64,000 nt of DNA from Oceanipulchritudo coccoides (lineage in GTDB: Bacteria > Verrucomicrobiota > Verrucomicrobiia > Opitutales > Oceanipulchritudinaceae). Below, piece after piece: positions 17,854-27,582 of the stretch. The translations under genes and the position numbers were made by a program. Position 1 is the stretch's first letter. Each line of letters starts with the position of its first letter. Where the stretch lies: contig NZ_JAAGNX010000001.1 in NCBI RefSeq assembly GCF_010500615.1, positions 248,001 to 312,000 on the forward strand. The letters run 5' to 3'. Below the pieces are notes generated by a model that saw only the letters and a list, made by a program, of their open reading frames with translations, was not told the DNA's origin and searched no databases.

Positions 17854-19413
17854 ATGAAAAATATACATAAAACCCTCCTTCTTCTTGGCTCCATGGCTGG
17901 TCTTTCTGCCTCCTTCGCAGAGACACCCAACATCATTATCATCTATGCCGATGATGTCGGATACGGCGATCTGGGTTGTTATGGTGCCACCGGTGTTGAT
18001 ACACCCAACTTGGACATGCTGGCTGAAAGCGGTGTGCGCTTCACTTCCGCCTATGCGACAGCCGCTACCTGCACGCCGTCACGGTATTCCCTCCTGACAG
18101 GTGAATACGCGTTCCGCAATGATGATGCGGTCATCCTTCCGGGGAATGCACCCTTGATCATTGACCCCGCCAAACCGACGATTGCCTCGCTGCTTAAATC
18201 CAATGGTTACGCCACGGGATTGGTCGGCAAGTGGCATATCGGATTGGGAAGTCCCAGTGAGCCGCTTGATTGGAATGGGGAAATTGCCCCCGGCCCGAGG
18301 GAAGTGGGTTTCGATTACTCATTTCACATGGCGGCTACGGGCGACCGTGTCCCTTCAGTCTACATTGAAAACGGTCGCGTTATCGGTCTGGATTCCGGTG
18401 ATCCGATGGAAGTGAATTATCAGGAGCCCGTCGGAAATGATCCGACTGGAATATCCCATCCACAGTTGCTCCGCACTCAGGCGGATGAACAGCACGCGAA
18501 GACCATTGTCGATGGCACGAGCCGTATTGGCTACATGAACGGGGGCAACTCTGCCCGCTGGACCGATACCGAGATGCCGGATATATTCCTCGGAAAGGCC
18601 GTTGAGTTTATTGAATCAAACGTGGAGGAACCGTTTTTCCTCTATTATGCAATGCATGAAAATCACGTTCCCCGTCTACCTCATCCGCGCTTCCGTGGAG
18701 CCAGCAGCCTGGGCGTTCGAGGTGATGCCCTTGTCCAGATGGATTGGAGTATCGGCCATCTCCTCGAGGTCTTGAAGGTAAACGGTCTGGACGAAAATAC
18801 CCTGATCATATTCACCAGTGACAATGGTCCGGTCCTGTACGACGGTTACTATGATGGCGCCATGCAATTGAACAAGGAACACCGGCCCTCCGGTCCCTGG
18901 CGCGGTGGAAAGTATAGTGCATGGGAAGGCGGTACCCGCATGCCTTTTATCACTTACTGGCCCGGAACAGTTGAGTCCTCGATTTCGGATGCCCTGATCA
19001 GTCAGGTGGATCTGCTGGCCAGCCTTGCCGCCCTGACGGGAGTGGAAGTCCCTGAAGAAAGAGCCACTGACAGCCAGAACCTCCTGGATGCCTTGCTCGG
19101 CAAAACAGAAGTGGGTCGCGAGTACCTTATTGAGCAAGCGGTCAAGATGGAGGCCATCCGGAAGGGCCCGTGGAAGTACGTGCCGGAGGGCGAAGTCACC
19201 AACAGGGGCAAGATCGGGAAATTTTATACGGATACCATTGCAGCGCCGGGCGCACTGTTCTACTTGCCTGAGGATCCTGGTGAGGAGAATAATTTGGCCC
19301 ATCTGTATCCGGCCAAGGTTGAGGAGCTGAAAGCGCTTCTCGACAAGGAAGTGGGTGCTAAGTCTGCCCGCGCATCCACCCGTGATCAATTGGGAGGTGC
19401 GGTTAATAAGTAG
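17854..19413 (+). CDS. S1-family arylsulfatase A-like sulfatase
   Basis: This 519-residue secreted sulfatase has a signal peptide (MKNIHKTLLLLGSMAGLSASFA), metal ligands in IIYADDVGYGDLGCYG, and the formylglycine site Cys73 in TCTPSRYSLLTG. GLVGKWHIGLG and FTSDNGPVLYDGYY are typical of the arylsulfatase A branch. It is the fifth sulfatase and the last gene before the receptor. It resembles exo-acting galactose or N-acetylgalactosamine sulfatases in general layout, but no subfamily number is claimed. Confidence 0.9.
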   Translation: MKNIHKTLLLLGSMAGLSASFAETPNIIIIYADDVGYGDLGCYGATGVDTPNLDMLAESGVRFTSAYATAATCTPSRYSLLTGEYAFRNDDAVILPGNAPLIIDPAKPTIASLLKSNGYATGLVGKWHIGLGSPSEPLDWNGEIAPGPREVGFDYSFHMAATGDRVPSVYIENGRVIGLDSGDPMEVNYQEPVGNDPTGISHPQLLRTQADEQHAKTIVDGTSRIGYMNGGNSARWTDTEMPDIFLGKAVEFIESNVEEPFFLYYAMHENHVPRLPHPRFRGASSLGVRGDALVQMDWSIGHLLEVLKVNGLDENTLIIFTSDNGPVLYDGYYDGAMQLNKEHRPSGPWRGGKYSAWEGGTRMPFITYWPGTVESSISDALISQVDLLASLAALTGVEVPEERATDSQNLLDALLGKTEVGREYLIEQAVKMEAIRKGPWKYVPEGEVTNRGKIGKFYTDTIAAPGALFYLPEDPGEENNLAHLYPAKVEELKALLDKEVGAKSARASTRDQLGGAVNK

Positions 19414-19532
19414 CAAAATTTTGATACATTTCTCTAAACCGCCACAGGGTGAATGCCCGTACAAATTTCATTCAATATCATTCCAAAAAGTCAGTTCTTA
19501 AACAAACAATAACCACTAAAATACTCCACACT

Positions 19533-22500
19533 ATGAATCCAAAAACTACATTTAACGCTAAATCATGGGTGACGCCGATTGGCCGGTTGTCCCTGGTTTT
19601 ATCCTTAATCTGTGCTACCCACATATCCTTTGCCCAGGAAACCGAGGAAGGTGAGGAAGATATCTTTGAATTGTCACCGTTCGTGGTATCCACGCAGGAG
19701 ACGGGATGGTATGCGACTGAGACCCTTTCAGGCAGCCGCCTCCGCACCAAATTCGACGACGTTGCCTCACAAGTTGAAGTGTTGACCATGGAATTCATGG
19801 ATGATTTCGGAGTGAACAGTATCGAGGAAGCATCCATCTACTCACTCAACGCTGAAAACAGTGAGGAATACCTGGCTACCGATGATGGCCGACAGAGCCT
19901 CTCTGGCAGTCTCCGGATTCGCGGAATATCCAACGCCACCCGGGGCAGGGAATTTTTCGCGGCCTACATGAAGCCCGATAATTACAATCTGGAGCGGGTC
20001 ACCCTTTCATCCGGACCCAATGCCATCTTGTTTGGCACGGGAAGCCCGGGGGGTGTCGTGAACACGACCATTGCCCGTGCCCGGTTCGATGATTCCTTTC
20101 AATTCAAGGTTCAGTTTGATAGCTGGAACAGCAAACGCTATCAGTTCATGGCAAACCGGGAAATTATTGAGGATGTGCTCGCGGTGAAAGTGGCTGCCGT
20201 TTACGACGACCGTCAATTTGAACTTAAGCCCTCCGGGGAAATTTCCAGGCGTTTCTATGGAACAGCGATGTACAAGCCATTTAAGAAGACCAGCATTTCA
20301 TTCCATATTGAGGATGTTGAGATTGAGAGTCGCCGTCCTGTAAGAAACCTTCCCTACGATCGCGTATCGGTATGGGCCAACGCCGGAGACCTCGGATCCG
20401 TTTACCCGAACGAGTATATTTTCCCCAATGATACCGCATGGATTACTGGGGGCACTGGGATTGCTGACGGAAATGTTTTCAGCCAACATGATGCCCGGCC
20501 TACGCTCCTGATCGGGCCGAATCCAGCCGGCGTGCCATCTGTTCAAAGTTACAACAATACTGTAGTTCCGGGATTAAGGACCAATTATGGCGGGGTCAAC
20601 GATCCATTGGTCGATCCTGTTAACGTAGACAACCGGGGAACCACCTTCGTTGATGGGTCTTACTATCCAACCACTTTGAACCAGCTTTATTACAACGAGT
20701 CTGAGCGTGACCATAACAAGGTTTATAATATCTTCCTTAATCAGGAAATTCTTGAGAACCTCTACCTTGAAGCAGCCTGGCAGCGTGAAGATTATGGTGA
20801 TAGTCTGGGAACCTGGATGACCTTCAATAGTTCCACGCAGCTTACTGTGGACCCCAATCAATTCCTTCCGGATGGCGTCACTCCGAATCCTTATGTTGGC
20901 GAGCTCTACTTCGAGGGAGATGGGAAATACGAACGCGGTGAACGAGACCGTGATGAATATCGTTTAGCATTGTCCTACGACTTCGATTTCAAGGATCACT
21001 TTGACAACGTGATCCTGCGCAACCTAGGCCGTCACCGTCTTGCGGGTTTATACAACAACCGCCAGTCAGAATCCATCAATCAGGAATACAAGCCGAGGAT
21101 CGTACCGAAGTTCAACGAGGCAACCGGGCTCTATTATGATCCGCAGATTCCGAATTTCCCATATTTTGATGCCGCTCGACCACTGATTGATTCAGTCGAT
21201 CCCCTGAATTTGAGTCAGGGCACAGACCGAACTTTCCATGTGCGGAATTACGTAACCCTCAATGGAAATTATTCGATCATCCAACCTCCATTTGATCTGT
21301 TGAACGGCCAACCCATCAGCTTTTTAGACGCCAACGGGGAGGAATGGATTCTGGATCCGGAAAATGCCGCCGTCGGCACCAATGGCGAACGCCTGACAAC
21401 GGGCCGGAACACAGTCGGAGTAAAAGATAAAATCACCACGGCACAATTTGCCTATACCGGATACTTCTTTGATGACCGGCTTGTCTATACTTTCGGATAC
21501 CGTGAGGACGAGTTGGAGTCCGCCGATGAGATAGCACCCGAATGGACATGGCTGAACCGGGAAACTGGGACCACCCAGTCGGGCGGATTCATCGCCCACC
21601 GTTCCCTCTATGGCTATGAGAAATTCGGCAGTGAAGATACGGATAGGGATTCAGGCATTACGCGATACCACGGTGTTGTTCTGCATCCGTTCAGGGGTTG
21701 GCGCTGGAAGCTGCCTTTAGGTGCTGATCTGTCACTCCATTACAGTAAATCCGATACCTTCCAGGCGAATACCCCGCGAGTTGATGCGAATGGGATAACT
21801 GTTCCGGGTGAGCAAGGTGAGGGTGAGGATTATGGATTCAGCCTGAGCCTCTTTAAGAATAAATTCTCCATGCGGTTTAATCGTTTCAAGGTTACCTCAT
21901 CTCCCTCTATCGGTGCCTTTAATGGCATTCGTGGGAGAATTCGGCCAACGGTCCGCAATTTGCTTTATGGCTTTGGTGCCGCGGATCCCAACGGGGACGG
22001 GACACCAGCCTTCCAGGACTATGAGGAGTTCACGACCCTGCTTTTCCCGGATTGGCCATTCCTCGATGATCCCTCGGCTGACGCGAGGAAGATCTACCCA
22101 TTCTGGGCAAGCGATAACTTCAATACAGGTGATTTCGGGAATGAATTGGATCCCTACACGACAATCGCCAGTGCTGAAGCAACGGGGACGGAAATCACGA
22201 TTCGGGTCAGTCCGATTGATAATCTTGATATCCGCTTCACCTACACTGAACAGGAGGTCATTCAGACTGACATCGCTGGAAACTGGATGCGGTTCATTGA
22301 TAAATTCACCGCTTTCATGGACAATTCGCCCAACACCCTCTTCGTCGAGGGGTACAACCCGGCGGACAATCAGGCACAATACACGGATCCCAATGGATTC
22401 GACATGGACGGTTTGGATTTGGATCCGAACGACGGCCTTGCTCCGGGAATCGATTACTTCCGATGGGACCAGATTCCCAATGGAGGTTCGGAAAACTCGC

Positions 22501-23060
22501 GTGCCCTCACTGATCCAAATACCCCGTGGGGCCAAGATGACCTGAGTACCACAGGCGGTTGGACCAGAACAACCTTGAGGGAGCGCTTCATCGAACAGGC
22601 CGTGAATTCCAATCAAGGCGTCAACTTTGTCCAGAGCCTTGAAGGGCGACCCAATGATTTTGTACGCCAAAAGCGCTTCAATATCAATGCGATGTACCGC
22701 TTCCGTGATGGCGCCCTCAGGGGAACCAGCGTTGGACTCGCGTATCGCTGGCGTGAAGCCCCGACGATCGGCGTCCTTGCGGTGCCCTTTATCGACGACG
22801 GGGTTCAGGTAGGATTCAAGCCCGACACGTCCAAGTTCATCAAGGGCAAGGCTGAGAAGTCTATTGATTTGACCTTGTCGCACAGCGGGAGGTTTAGACC
22901 AATCAGTAATTCCCGATACACTGTCCGTTTGATCGCGCGTAACCTCTTTCCGGGTGACAACATTGTCCCAGCGGCAATTGATTCCTTCACCGGCGAGACC
23001 CTCACCGCGATTCGAACGAACGGCCGACAGTTTGTGGTCTCCTTTGAGCTGAAGATGTAA
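19533..23060 (+). CDS. TonB-dependent receptor, Opitutae type
   Basis: This 1,175-residue outer-membrane receptor has a signal peptide ending near SFAQ. The acidic mature N-terminus EDIFELSPFVVST is typical of the large Opitutae receptors and may act as the TonB-contacting segment. A plug domain (about 50-190, with RIRGIS and SSGPNAILFGTGSPGGVVN) precedes a long beta barrel ending in FVVSFELKM, with the C-terminal hydrophobic residue expected of barrel strands. It probably imports oligosaccharides made by the upstream enzymes. There is no SusD-like partner. ATG 19533 gives the normal signal peptide, and the GTG at 19449 was rejected. A strong terminator follows at 23140. Confidence 0.88.
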   Translation: MNPKTTFNAKSWVTPIGRLSLVLSLICATHISFAQETEEGEEDIFELSPFVVSTQETGWYATETLSGSRLRTKFDDVASQVEVLTMEFMDDFGVNSIEEASIYSLNAENSEEYLATDDGRQSLSGSLRIRGISNATRGREFFAAYMKPDNYNLERVTLSSGPNAILFGTGSPGGVVNTTIARARFDDSFQFKVQFDSWNSKRYQFMANREIIEDVLAVKVAAVYDDRQFELKPSGEISRRFYGTAMYKPFKKTSISFHIEDVEIESRRPVRNLPYDRVSVWANAGDLGSVYPNEYIFPNDTAWITGGTGIADGNVFSQHDARPTLLIGPNPAGVPSVQSYNNTVVPGLRTNYGGVNDPLVDPVNVDNRGTTFVDGSYYPTTLNQLYYNESERDHNKVYNIFLNQEILENLYLEAAWQREDYGDSLGTWMTFNSSTQLTVDPNQFLPDGVTPNPYVGELYFEGDGKYERGERDRDEYRLALSYDFDFKDHFDNVILRNLGRHRLAGLYNNRQSESINQEYKPRIVPKFNEATGLYYDPQIPNFPYFDAARPLIDSVDPLNLSQGTDRTFHVRNYVTLNGNYSIIQPPFDLLNGQPISFLDANGEEWILDPENAAVGTNGERLTTGRNTVGVKDKITTAQFAYTGYFFDDRLVYTFGYREDELESADEIAPEWTWLNRETGTTQSGGFIAHRSLYGYEKFGSEDTDRDSGITRYHGVVLHPFRGWRWKLPLGADLSLHYSKSDTFQANTPRVDANGITVPGEQGEGEDYGFSLSLFKNKFSMRFNRFKVTSSPSIGAFNGIRGRIRPTVRNLLYGFGAADPNGDGTPAFQDYEEFTTLLFPDWPFLDDPSADARKIYPFWASDNFNTGDFGNELDPYTTIASAEATGTEITIRVSPIDNLDIRFTYTEQEVIQTDIAGNWMRFIDKFTAFMDNSPNTLFVEGYNPADNQAQYTDPNGFDMDGLDLDPNDGLAPGIDYFRWDQIPNGGSENSRALTDPNTPWGQDDLSTTGGWTRTTLRERFIEQAVNSNQGVNFVQSLEGRPNDFVRQKRFNINAMYRFRDGALRGTSVGLAYRWREAPTIGVLAVPFIDDGVQVGFKPDTSKFIKGKAEKSIDLTLSHSGRFRPISNSRYTVRLIARNLFPGDNIVPAAIDSFTGETLTAIRTNGRQFVVSFELKM

Positions 23061-23139
23061 TCAGCCTGAGTTTAAGTAATTCACTCAAATAGGGAAAGGA
23101 GCCTGCTGGTAGTTTTGCAGGTTCCGAGTAAAGGTTAGG

Positions 23140-23176
23140 TATGCTGCACCCCCTCCGAGGGGTGCAGCATATTTTT
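23140..23176 (+). terminator. Rho-independent terminator after the TonB receptor
   Basis: A perfect 13-bp stem (TATGCTGCACCCC paired with GGGGTGCAGCATA) has a 6-base loop CTCCGA and is followed directly by five T. It closes the sulfatase/receptor transcript. Confidence 0.93.
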
Positions 23177-23756
23177 CAGGTTGGCAGCCTCTTCCTTGGC
23201 GAGGTACAGCAAATTTCCGTCAAGGGTCTTCCCATGACATCACCGTCAAGGTCCGCGTCGATCTCCGGGACAAAGGGGAGGACCTTGTATTTGCCTGTAA
23301 TGTCATCAAAGATCCGTTTAATATCATCTCGCTGATTGCTTCCATAAATAGGGCCTTGGCTTTCGGGGTTGCTGATTCGGTCGCCTCGGCCGTTTTGAAG
23401 AGGCCCAAGACCGTATCCAGCCAGCCCGTTATCCCCAGATTTGGCGACAGTACGCAGCTGCAGGTGATCAAAACATATATTTCGGATTATCTGGGTATTT
23501 TTACTCTAAAAACATTACAAGTAGGAATGGAAAACTAGAAATTCGCTTTTGGAGGGGGTTAATCCTCCAAATTATGGTGCATTAAAGGGGTTTGAGACAA
23601 ATTATGCAGGTGAAAGGCACAAAATCACCGCTCAATTCCTATTCACTTTAGGCTAGGATCAAGTCGAATCGCCCCGATATAGGACGGACGGTTTGGTGTC
23701 GGTACATACTGGCATCCCATATCTGAAATCCCCTAACCCTTGAAGATACCCACTAT
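23177..23756 (+). other. 580-bp gap with a possible gene remnant
   Basis: A frame is open across this region to TAG at 23536-23538. It reads, for example, HDITVKVRVDLRDKGED and later LQVIKTYISDYLG, without an early start codon. An ATG at 23356 would give 60 residues. I recognise no family and see no ribosome-binding site. It may be the 3' remnant of a lost gene or chance. The last ~200 bases are AT-rich and probably contain the promoter of the beta-helix protein. Confidence 0.25.
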
Positions 23757-26700
23757 ATGAAGCAGAAATCTGAAAGACCCCTGAAGCGCTTTCTTGGCCT
23801 TGTCGCGCTCCCCCTGATGGCCTTGGCTCTCCCCAGCTCGTCCGCGCTGGCGAATATTGTCAGCCTGAATGTTGCCTCCGCCGCGACCTGTAACAATACA
23901 TCGGTCAGCAGTCCCTTCGGCATTGCCACCGAGGGAACAGTCGTCGGTAACTGGAATAATACCAGTTCTTTTGGCGCGTTAAACCCGACTGCCAATTTGG
24001 TCAATGACCAGGGGGTCGGAACCGGCATTTCCGCAACGATCCTCAATGCGGCGGGTCAGGCTTTCTGGGGTGCTTCCTATATCCAAACCCCTTGGAACTA
24101 CGGGATCGCACACTATGTAGCGACACCAAACCCCGTCGAGGTGACCCTTGACAACCTGAACACGGCCTTTCCGACCGGTTATGTCGCCATTGTCTATGTT
24201 AATGGAGCGGCAGCCAACCCGGGCGCGGCCATCACCGATGGCACAACTACCTATTATTTCCAGACTTCCAATCCGCAAAACACGACGCCGATACTGATCA
24301 CCGACACGAATTCGGGAGACGGCTATGACGTCGGAAACTACGCCAAGTTCGGCAGCAGTGGCACGCCGCTCACTTCGGACACGATCACGTTTACCATCCC
24401 TACGGGGAGTGTTGTGGCGAACAACGCCGGAATCGGCGGGATCCAGATTGTCGGTGTGCCGTTTGACCTGGCCCCTCCGGACGATCTTGTGGCGAGCACA
24501 TACTACGTCGATCCGGTCTCCGGGAGTGACTTGAATTCGGGAACATCCGCCGGGTCGGCCTGGCAGACGCTGGGCAAGGTCAATAACTGGAACTTCGGTC
24601 CCGGTGACCAGATCCTCCTCAAGGCCGGTGCCACCTTCATGGGAAAAATCGTCCTCTCCGAGGATAACGGGGCAGCGGGAAATCCCATTGTTGTAGCCTC
24701 CTATGGTGCGGGTGCGGCCCCGATCATTGACGCCTCCGGCTACCTCGCCGGGGTGGTGATCCGCGACTCGGAATACATCGAGGTGCGCGACATTGAAATT
24801 ACCGGTGATGGCGGCGCCATGGTTGACGGGTCGCCGGAAACAAACCGTTACGGGGTCTACGCGAAGAACAGCAGTTGCGGAGCGCTCAATAACATCATCT
24901 TGGACAATCTTTTCATTCACGATATTTACCCCAATGTCGGTACGGCAAGTGATGGTGCCACCGCTACAACTCACCAGGGTTTCGGGATTTCCATGGACGG
25001 GGGAGACGCCACACTTTCCCAGAATATTCAAATCAGCAACTGCGTGATTGACACTGTCGGTTTCAAGGGAATTGAACTGAAAAAGCTCGGTAACATTGAG
25101 GTCATTGACAACCAACTGCAGGATATCGGAGGACCCGGCATCCAGGTCACGACTGTCAGCGACCTCGTGGTGCGGGGGAACTCGATCGACAGCTCGGGAT
25201 CGTTTGTTGATTCCCGCATGCATGGCCGCGGCAGCGGTATCTGGCCTTACGGAAGCGATCGCGTGCTGATCGAAAAGAACACGGTCCAGAATGCCCTCGG
25301 CAAGGCCGACTCCTGTGGCATTCACATCGATTCCCTCAACAACGATGTGGTCGTCCAGTACAACCTCAGCATCAACAATGCTGGTGGCTTTATTGAGATC
25401 CTCGGCAAGAACGTGAATTGCGCCTACCGCTACAATATCAGCATCAATGACGGTGCTCGCGTGGTGGGCCAGCCGTCCAACGGACCGGGCACATTGAACA
25501 ACGTACAGCCCGGGCAGATTATCTGGACCAGTGGGTATAATTTTGCAGCCGACGAAGGGCCCACCAACAGCTACCTTTATAACAATACAATCTATGTGGG
25601 CACGGGCATTACCGGTAACTTCAACATTCATGAATCAACCGACGGACTGCTCATCGCCAACAATATCTTCTACGTGGTCGATCCGACTGCCGATGTCACA
25701 CCTGCGGGGCTTGATGATTACACGGTGGCCATGGCCGACCGGGTTGTCTGGAACAACAATCTCTACCAGACGACGGGTATCGTACCGACCTTCAATCTTG
25801 ATCTCTTCGGAGAAACTGGCGAAGTCATCGGTGACCCGCTCTTCGCCAATACTGGCGGGCTCACTGCCGCGGATTACATTCCTTCTTCAACCACCTTTGT
25901 TGAGGACCAGGGGATCGCCATTCCGTTGATAACCGGCGACACGGTCGGCCTGCTCATCGGTCTGGAAGTCGCCACGGATTATTTTGGTAATCCAGTCATT
26001 GGCTTGCCGGATATGGGGGCGATCGAGATTGGCGGCACGCCGTTCCCGATCCCCGCTGCCGCCTTTGCCTCGAATCCCGCTGCCGTGAATGCGAACTCAG
26101 TCACCATGACCTCGGTTGAAGGGCCGCTTAACACGGAATACTACTTCGTGGAAACTTCGGGCAACTTCGGCGGCGACGATTCCGGCTGGCAAAGCTCCCC
26201 GGTCTACGTTGACGACGGGCTCCTTCCGAATACGACGTATTCCTACACGGTAACCCTTCGTGACGTGCTGGACGCTGCAGGGGCACCCAGCGCCGCGGAG
26301 TCCGTCACCACGCCAGTGGTCACGCCATTCGACAGCCCGGTTGTCCTGGATGAGGGTTTTTCCTCCGAGCCCAACCCGATCAACACTTCGTTGCCATGGC
26401 CTGAAGAAACATGGTTCCTGCCGGCCACGAATGATGCGACAAAAGAAGTCGATAATTTCTCGGTATTCACGTTTAATGGCGGATTGCAAACGGGGTACGG
26501 TTACGATGAGACCTTGATCTACTGGTATTCCTCCCTCACATGGGACCTGGCACGCGACTACCGCTTCACTGGCGACTGGGAGATTAAATCCGTTCTCGCC
26601 AACACGCTTGGCCTCATTGTCGGTATCGGGGAATTTGATCCGTCAACGGGCGCCTTGATACAACGCGTGAAGGAAGTGACGACCGGCGAGCTGGTGACAC

Positions 26701-27269
26701 CCGTTGTCGGCCAGACCGGCTCCTTCAACCTGTCCGTGACATCGACCGAGTTGGCCACTGCTGGCGTGAGCAGTTCCAACCGCGTTGGTGTGTTCCTCCA
26801 GCACGACGATGAGGGCACGCTCGGTACCCAGGCGGCCGGATCCAACGACGTATATATCGTGGATAATCTACGCCTCACAGGGACCATCGACCGCGACGGG
26901 GATGGTATTGATGATACCGATGAGCCCGGCTTGGGTCTTGATCCCAACAACCCGGATGATGGAGCAGAGGATCTCGACGGTGACAGCTTCTCCAACCACG
27001 ACGAATACCTGACCGGTACAGGATTGAATGATCCCGCAGATTTCCTCAGCCCGGCACTCACCGCCAGCCCCACCTTGGCGGACCTGCTCGTGCCCGGTAG
27101 CAGTGTCCTGAACGGACGGGTCTATATCCTCGAGCAATCCACCACATTGGGTGGATGGACAGCTGTGGATGCCGTCAGCGGCAGTGATGCCCCCGGATTG
27201 GACATCCTCTTCCAGGTCGTGGATCCTGACGCTACCTCCTTCTTCCGCACCCGCGTGGAATGGGAGTAA
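23757..27269 (+). CDS. Secreted right-handed parallel beta-helix protein (polysaccharide lyase-like fold)
   Basis: This 1,170-residue protein has a signal peptide, an N-terminal beta domain (about 35-240), and a parallel beta-helix (about 247-760). The helix begins STYYVDPVSGSDLNSGTSAG, a common start for pectate-lyase-fold proteins. It continues with repeated N-rich coils such as IQISNCVID and VLIEKNTVQN. An FN3/Ig-like module, a jelly-roll-like module and a calcium-binding DRDGDGIDD...DLDGDSFSNHDE segment follow. It ends FFRTRVEWE. It probably binds or cleaves a polysaccharide outside the cell. Lyase or hydrolase chemistry cannot be assigned because I see no diagnostic catalytic residues. 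It has its own upstream gap and terminator, so it is expressed separately. Confidence 0.8.
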   Translation: MKQKSERPLKRFLGLVALPLMALALPSSSALANIVSLNVASAATCNNTSVSSPFGIATEGTVVGNWNNTSSFGALNPTANLVNDQGVGTGISATILNAAGQAFWGASYIQTPWNYGIAHYVATPNPVEVTLDNLNTAFPTGYVAIVYVNGAAANPGAAITDGTTTYYFQTSNPQNTTPILITDTNSGDGYDVGNYAKFGSSGTPLTSDTITFTIPTGSVVANNAGIGGIQIVGVPFDLAPPDDLVASTYYVDPVSGSDLNSGTSAGSAWQTLGKVNNWNFGPGDQILLKAGATFMGKIVLSEDNGAAGNPIVVASYGAGAAPIIDASGYLAGVVIRDSEYIEVRDIEITGDGGAMVDGSPETNRYGVYAKNSSCGALNNIILDNLFIHDIYPNVGTASDGATATTHQGFGISMDGGDATLSQNIQISNCVIDTVGFKGIELKKLGNIEVIDNQLQDIGGPGIQVTTVSDLVVRGNSIDSSGSFVDSRMHGRGSGIWPYGSDRVLIEKNTVQNALGKADSCGIHIDSLNNDVVVQYNLSINNAGGFIEILGKNVNCAYRYNISINDGARVVGQPSNGPGTLNNVQPGQIIWTSGYNFAADEGPTNSYLYNNTIYVGTGITGNFNIHESTDGLLIANNIFYVVDPTADVTPAGLDDYTVAMADRVVWNNNLYQTTGIVPTFNLDLFGETGEVIGDPLFANTGGLTAADYIPSSTTFVEDQGIAIPLITGDTVGLLIGLEVATDYFGNPVIGLPDMGAIEIGGTPFPIPAAAFASNPAAVNANSVTMTSVEGPLNTEYYFVETSGNFGGDDSGWQSSPVYVDDGLLPNTTYSYTVTLRDVLDAAGAPSAAESVTTPVVTPFDSPVVLDEGFSSEPNPINTSLPWPEETWFLPATNDATKEVDNFSVFTFNGGLQTGYGYDETLIYWYSSLTWDLARDYRFTGDWEIKSVLANTLGLIVGIGEFDPSTGALIQRVKEVTTGELVTPVVGQTGSFNLSVTSTELATAGVSSSNRVGVFLQHDDEGTLGTQAAGSNDVYIVDNLRLTGTIDRDGDGIDDTDEPGLGLDPNNPDDGAEDLDGDSFSNHDEYLTGTGLNDPADFLSPALTASPTLADLLVPGSSVLNGRVYILEQSTTLGGWTAVDAVSGSDAPGLDILFQVVDPDATSFFRTRVEWE

Positions 27270-27287
27270 TCCAATTCTAATGCTTAG

Positions 27288-27322
27288 ACGGTCCGGGGAT
27301 AATTTCCCCGGGCCGTTTTTTT
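27288..27322 (+). terminator. Rho-independent terminator after beta-helix gene
   Basis: A 12-bp stem (ACGGTCCGGGGA paired with TCCCCGGGCCGT, one G-T pair) is followed by seven T. It ends the accessory region just before the tRNA. Confidence 0.92.
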
Positions 27323-27380
27323 GTGACAAATTTGGCCGCCGATTAGCCCGGCCTTATTTTTGTAAGCTGTCGATAAACAG

Positions 27381-27467
<87 letters not shown>

Positions 27468-27582
27468 AAAGAATGGAAGGAGAGTGTATGGGGCCGAATT
27501 TGGGGTCAACGCCAATTCTCGGCCTGAAAAAATCTTTTGGATACGCCTTGGCTAAACAGGGGAATAGGTCTATATTTGGTAT

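Noticed and set aside
19449-19532. GTG-started extension of the TonB receptor
   Set aside because: It would place 28 polar residues before a normal signal peptide.
21897-22883. 328-residue frame antisense to the TonB receptor
   Set aside because: No family motif; the receptor barrel on + is clear.
23979-25631. 550-residue frame antisense to the beta-helix gene
   Set aside because: It mirrors the codon use of the + strand gene, has no ribosome-binding site or recognisable motifs, and the + gene has clear fold features.
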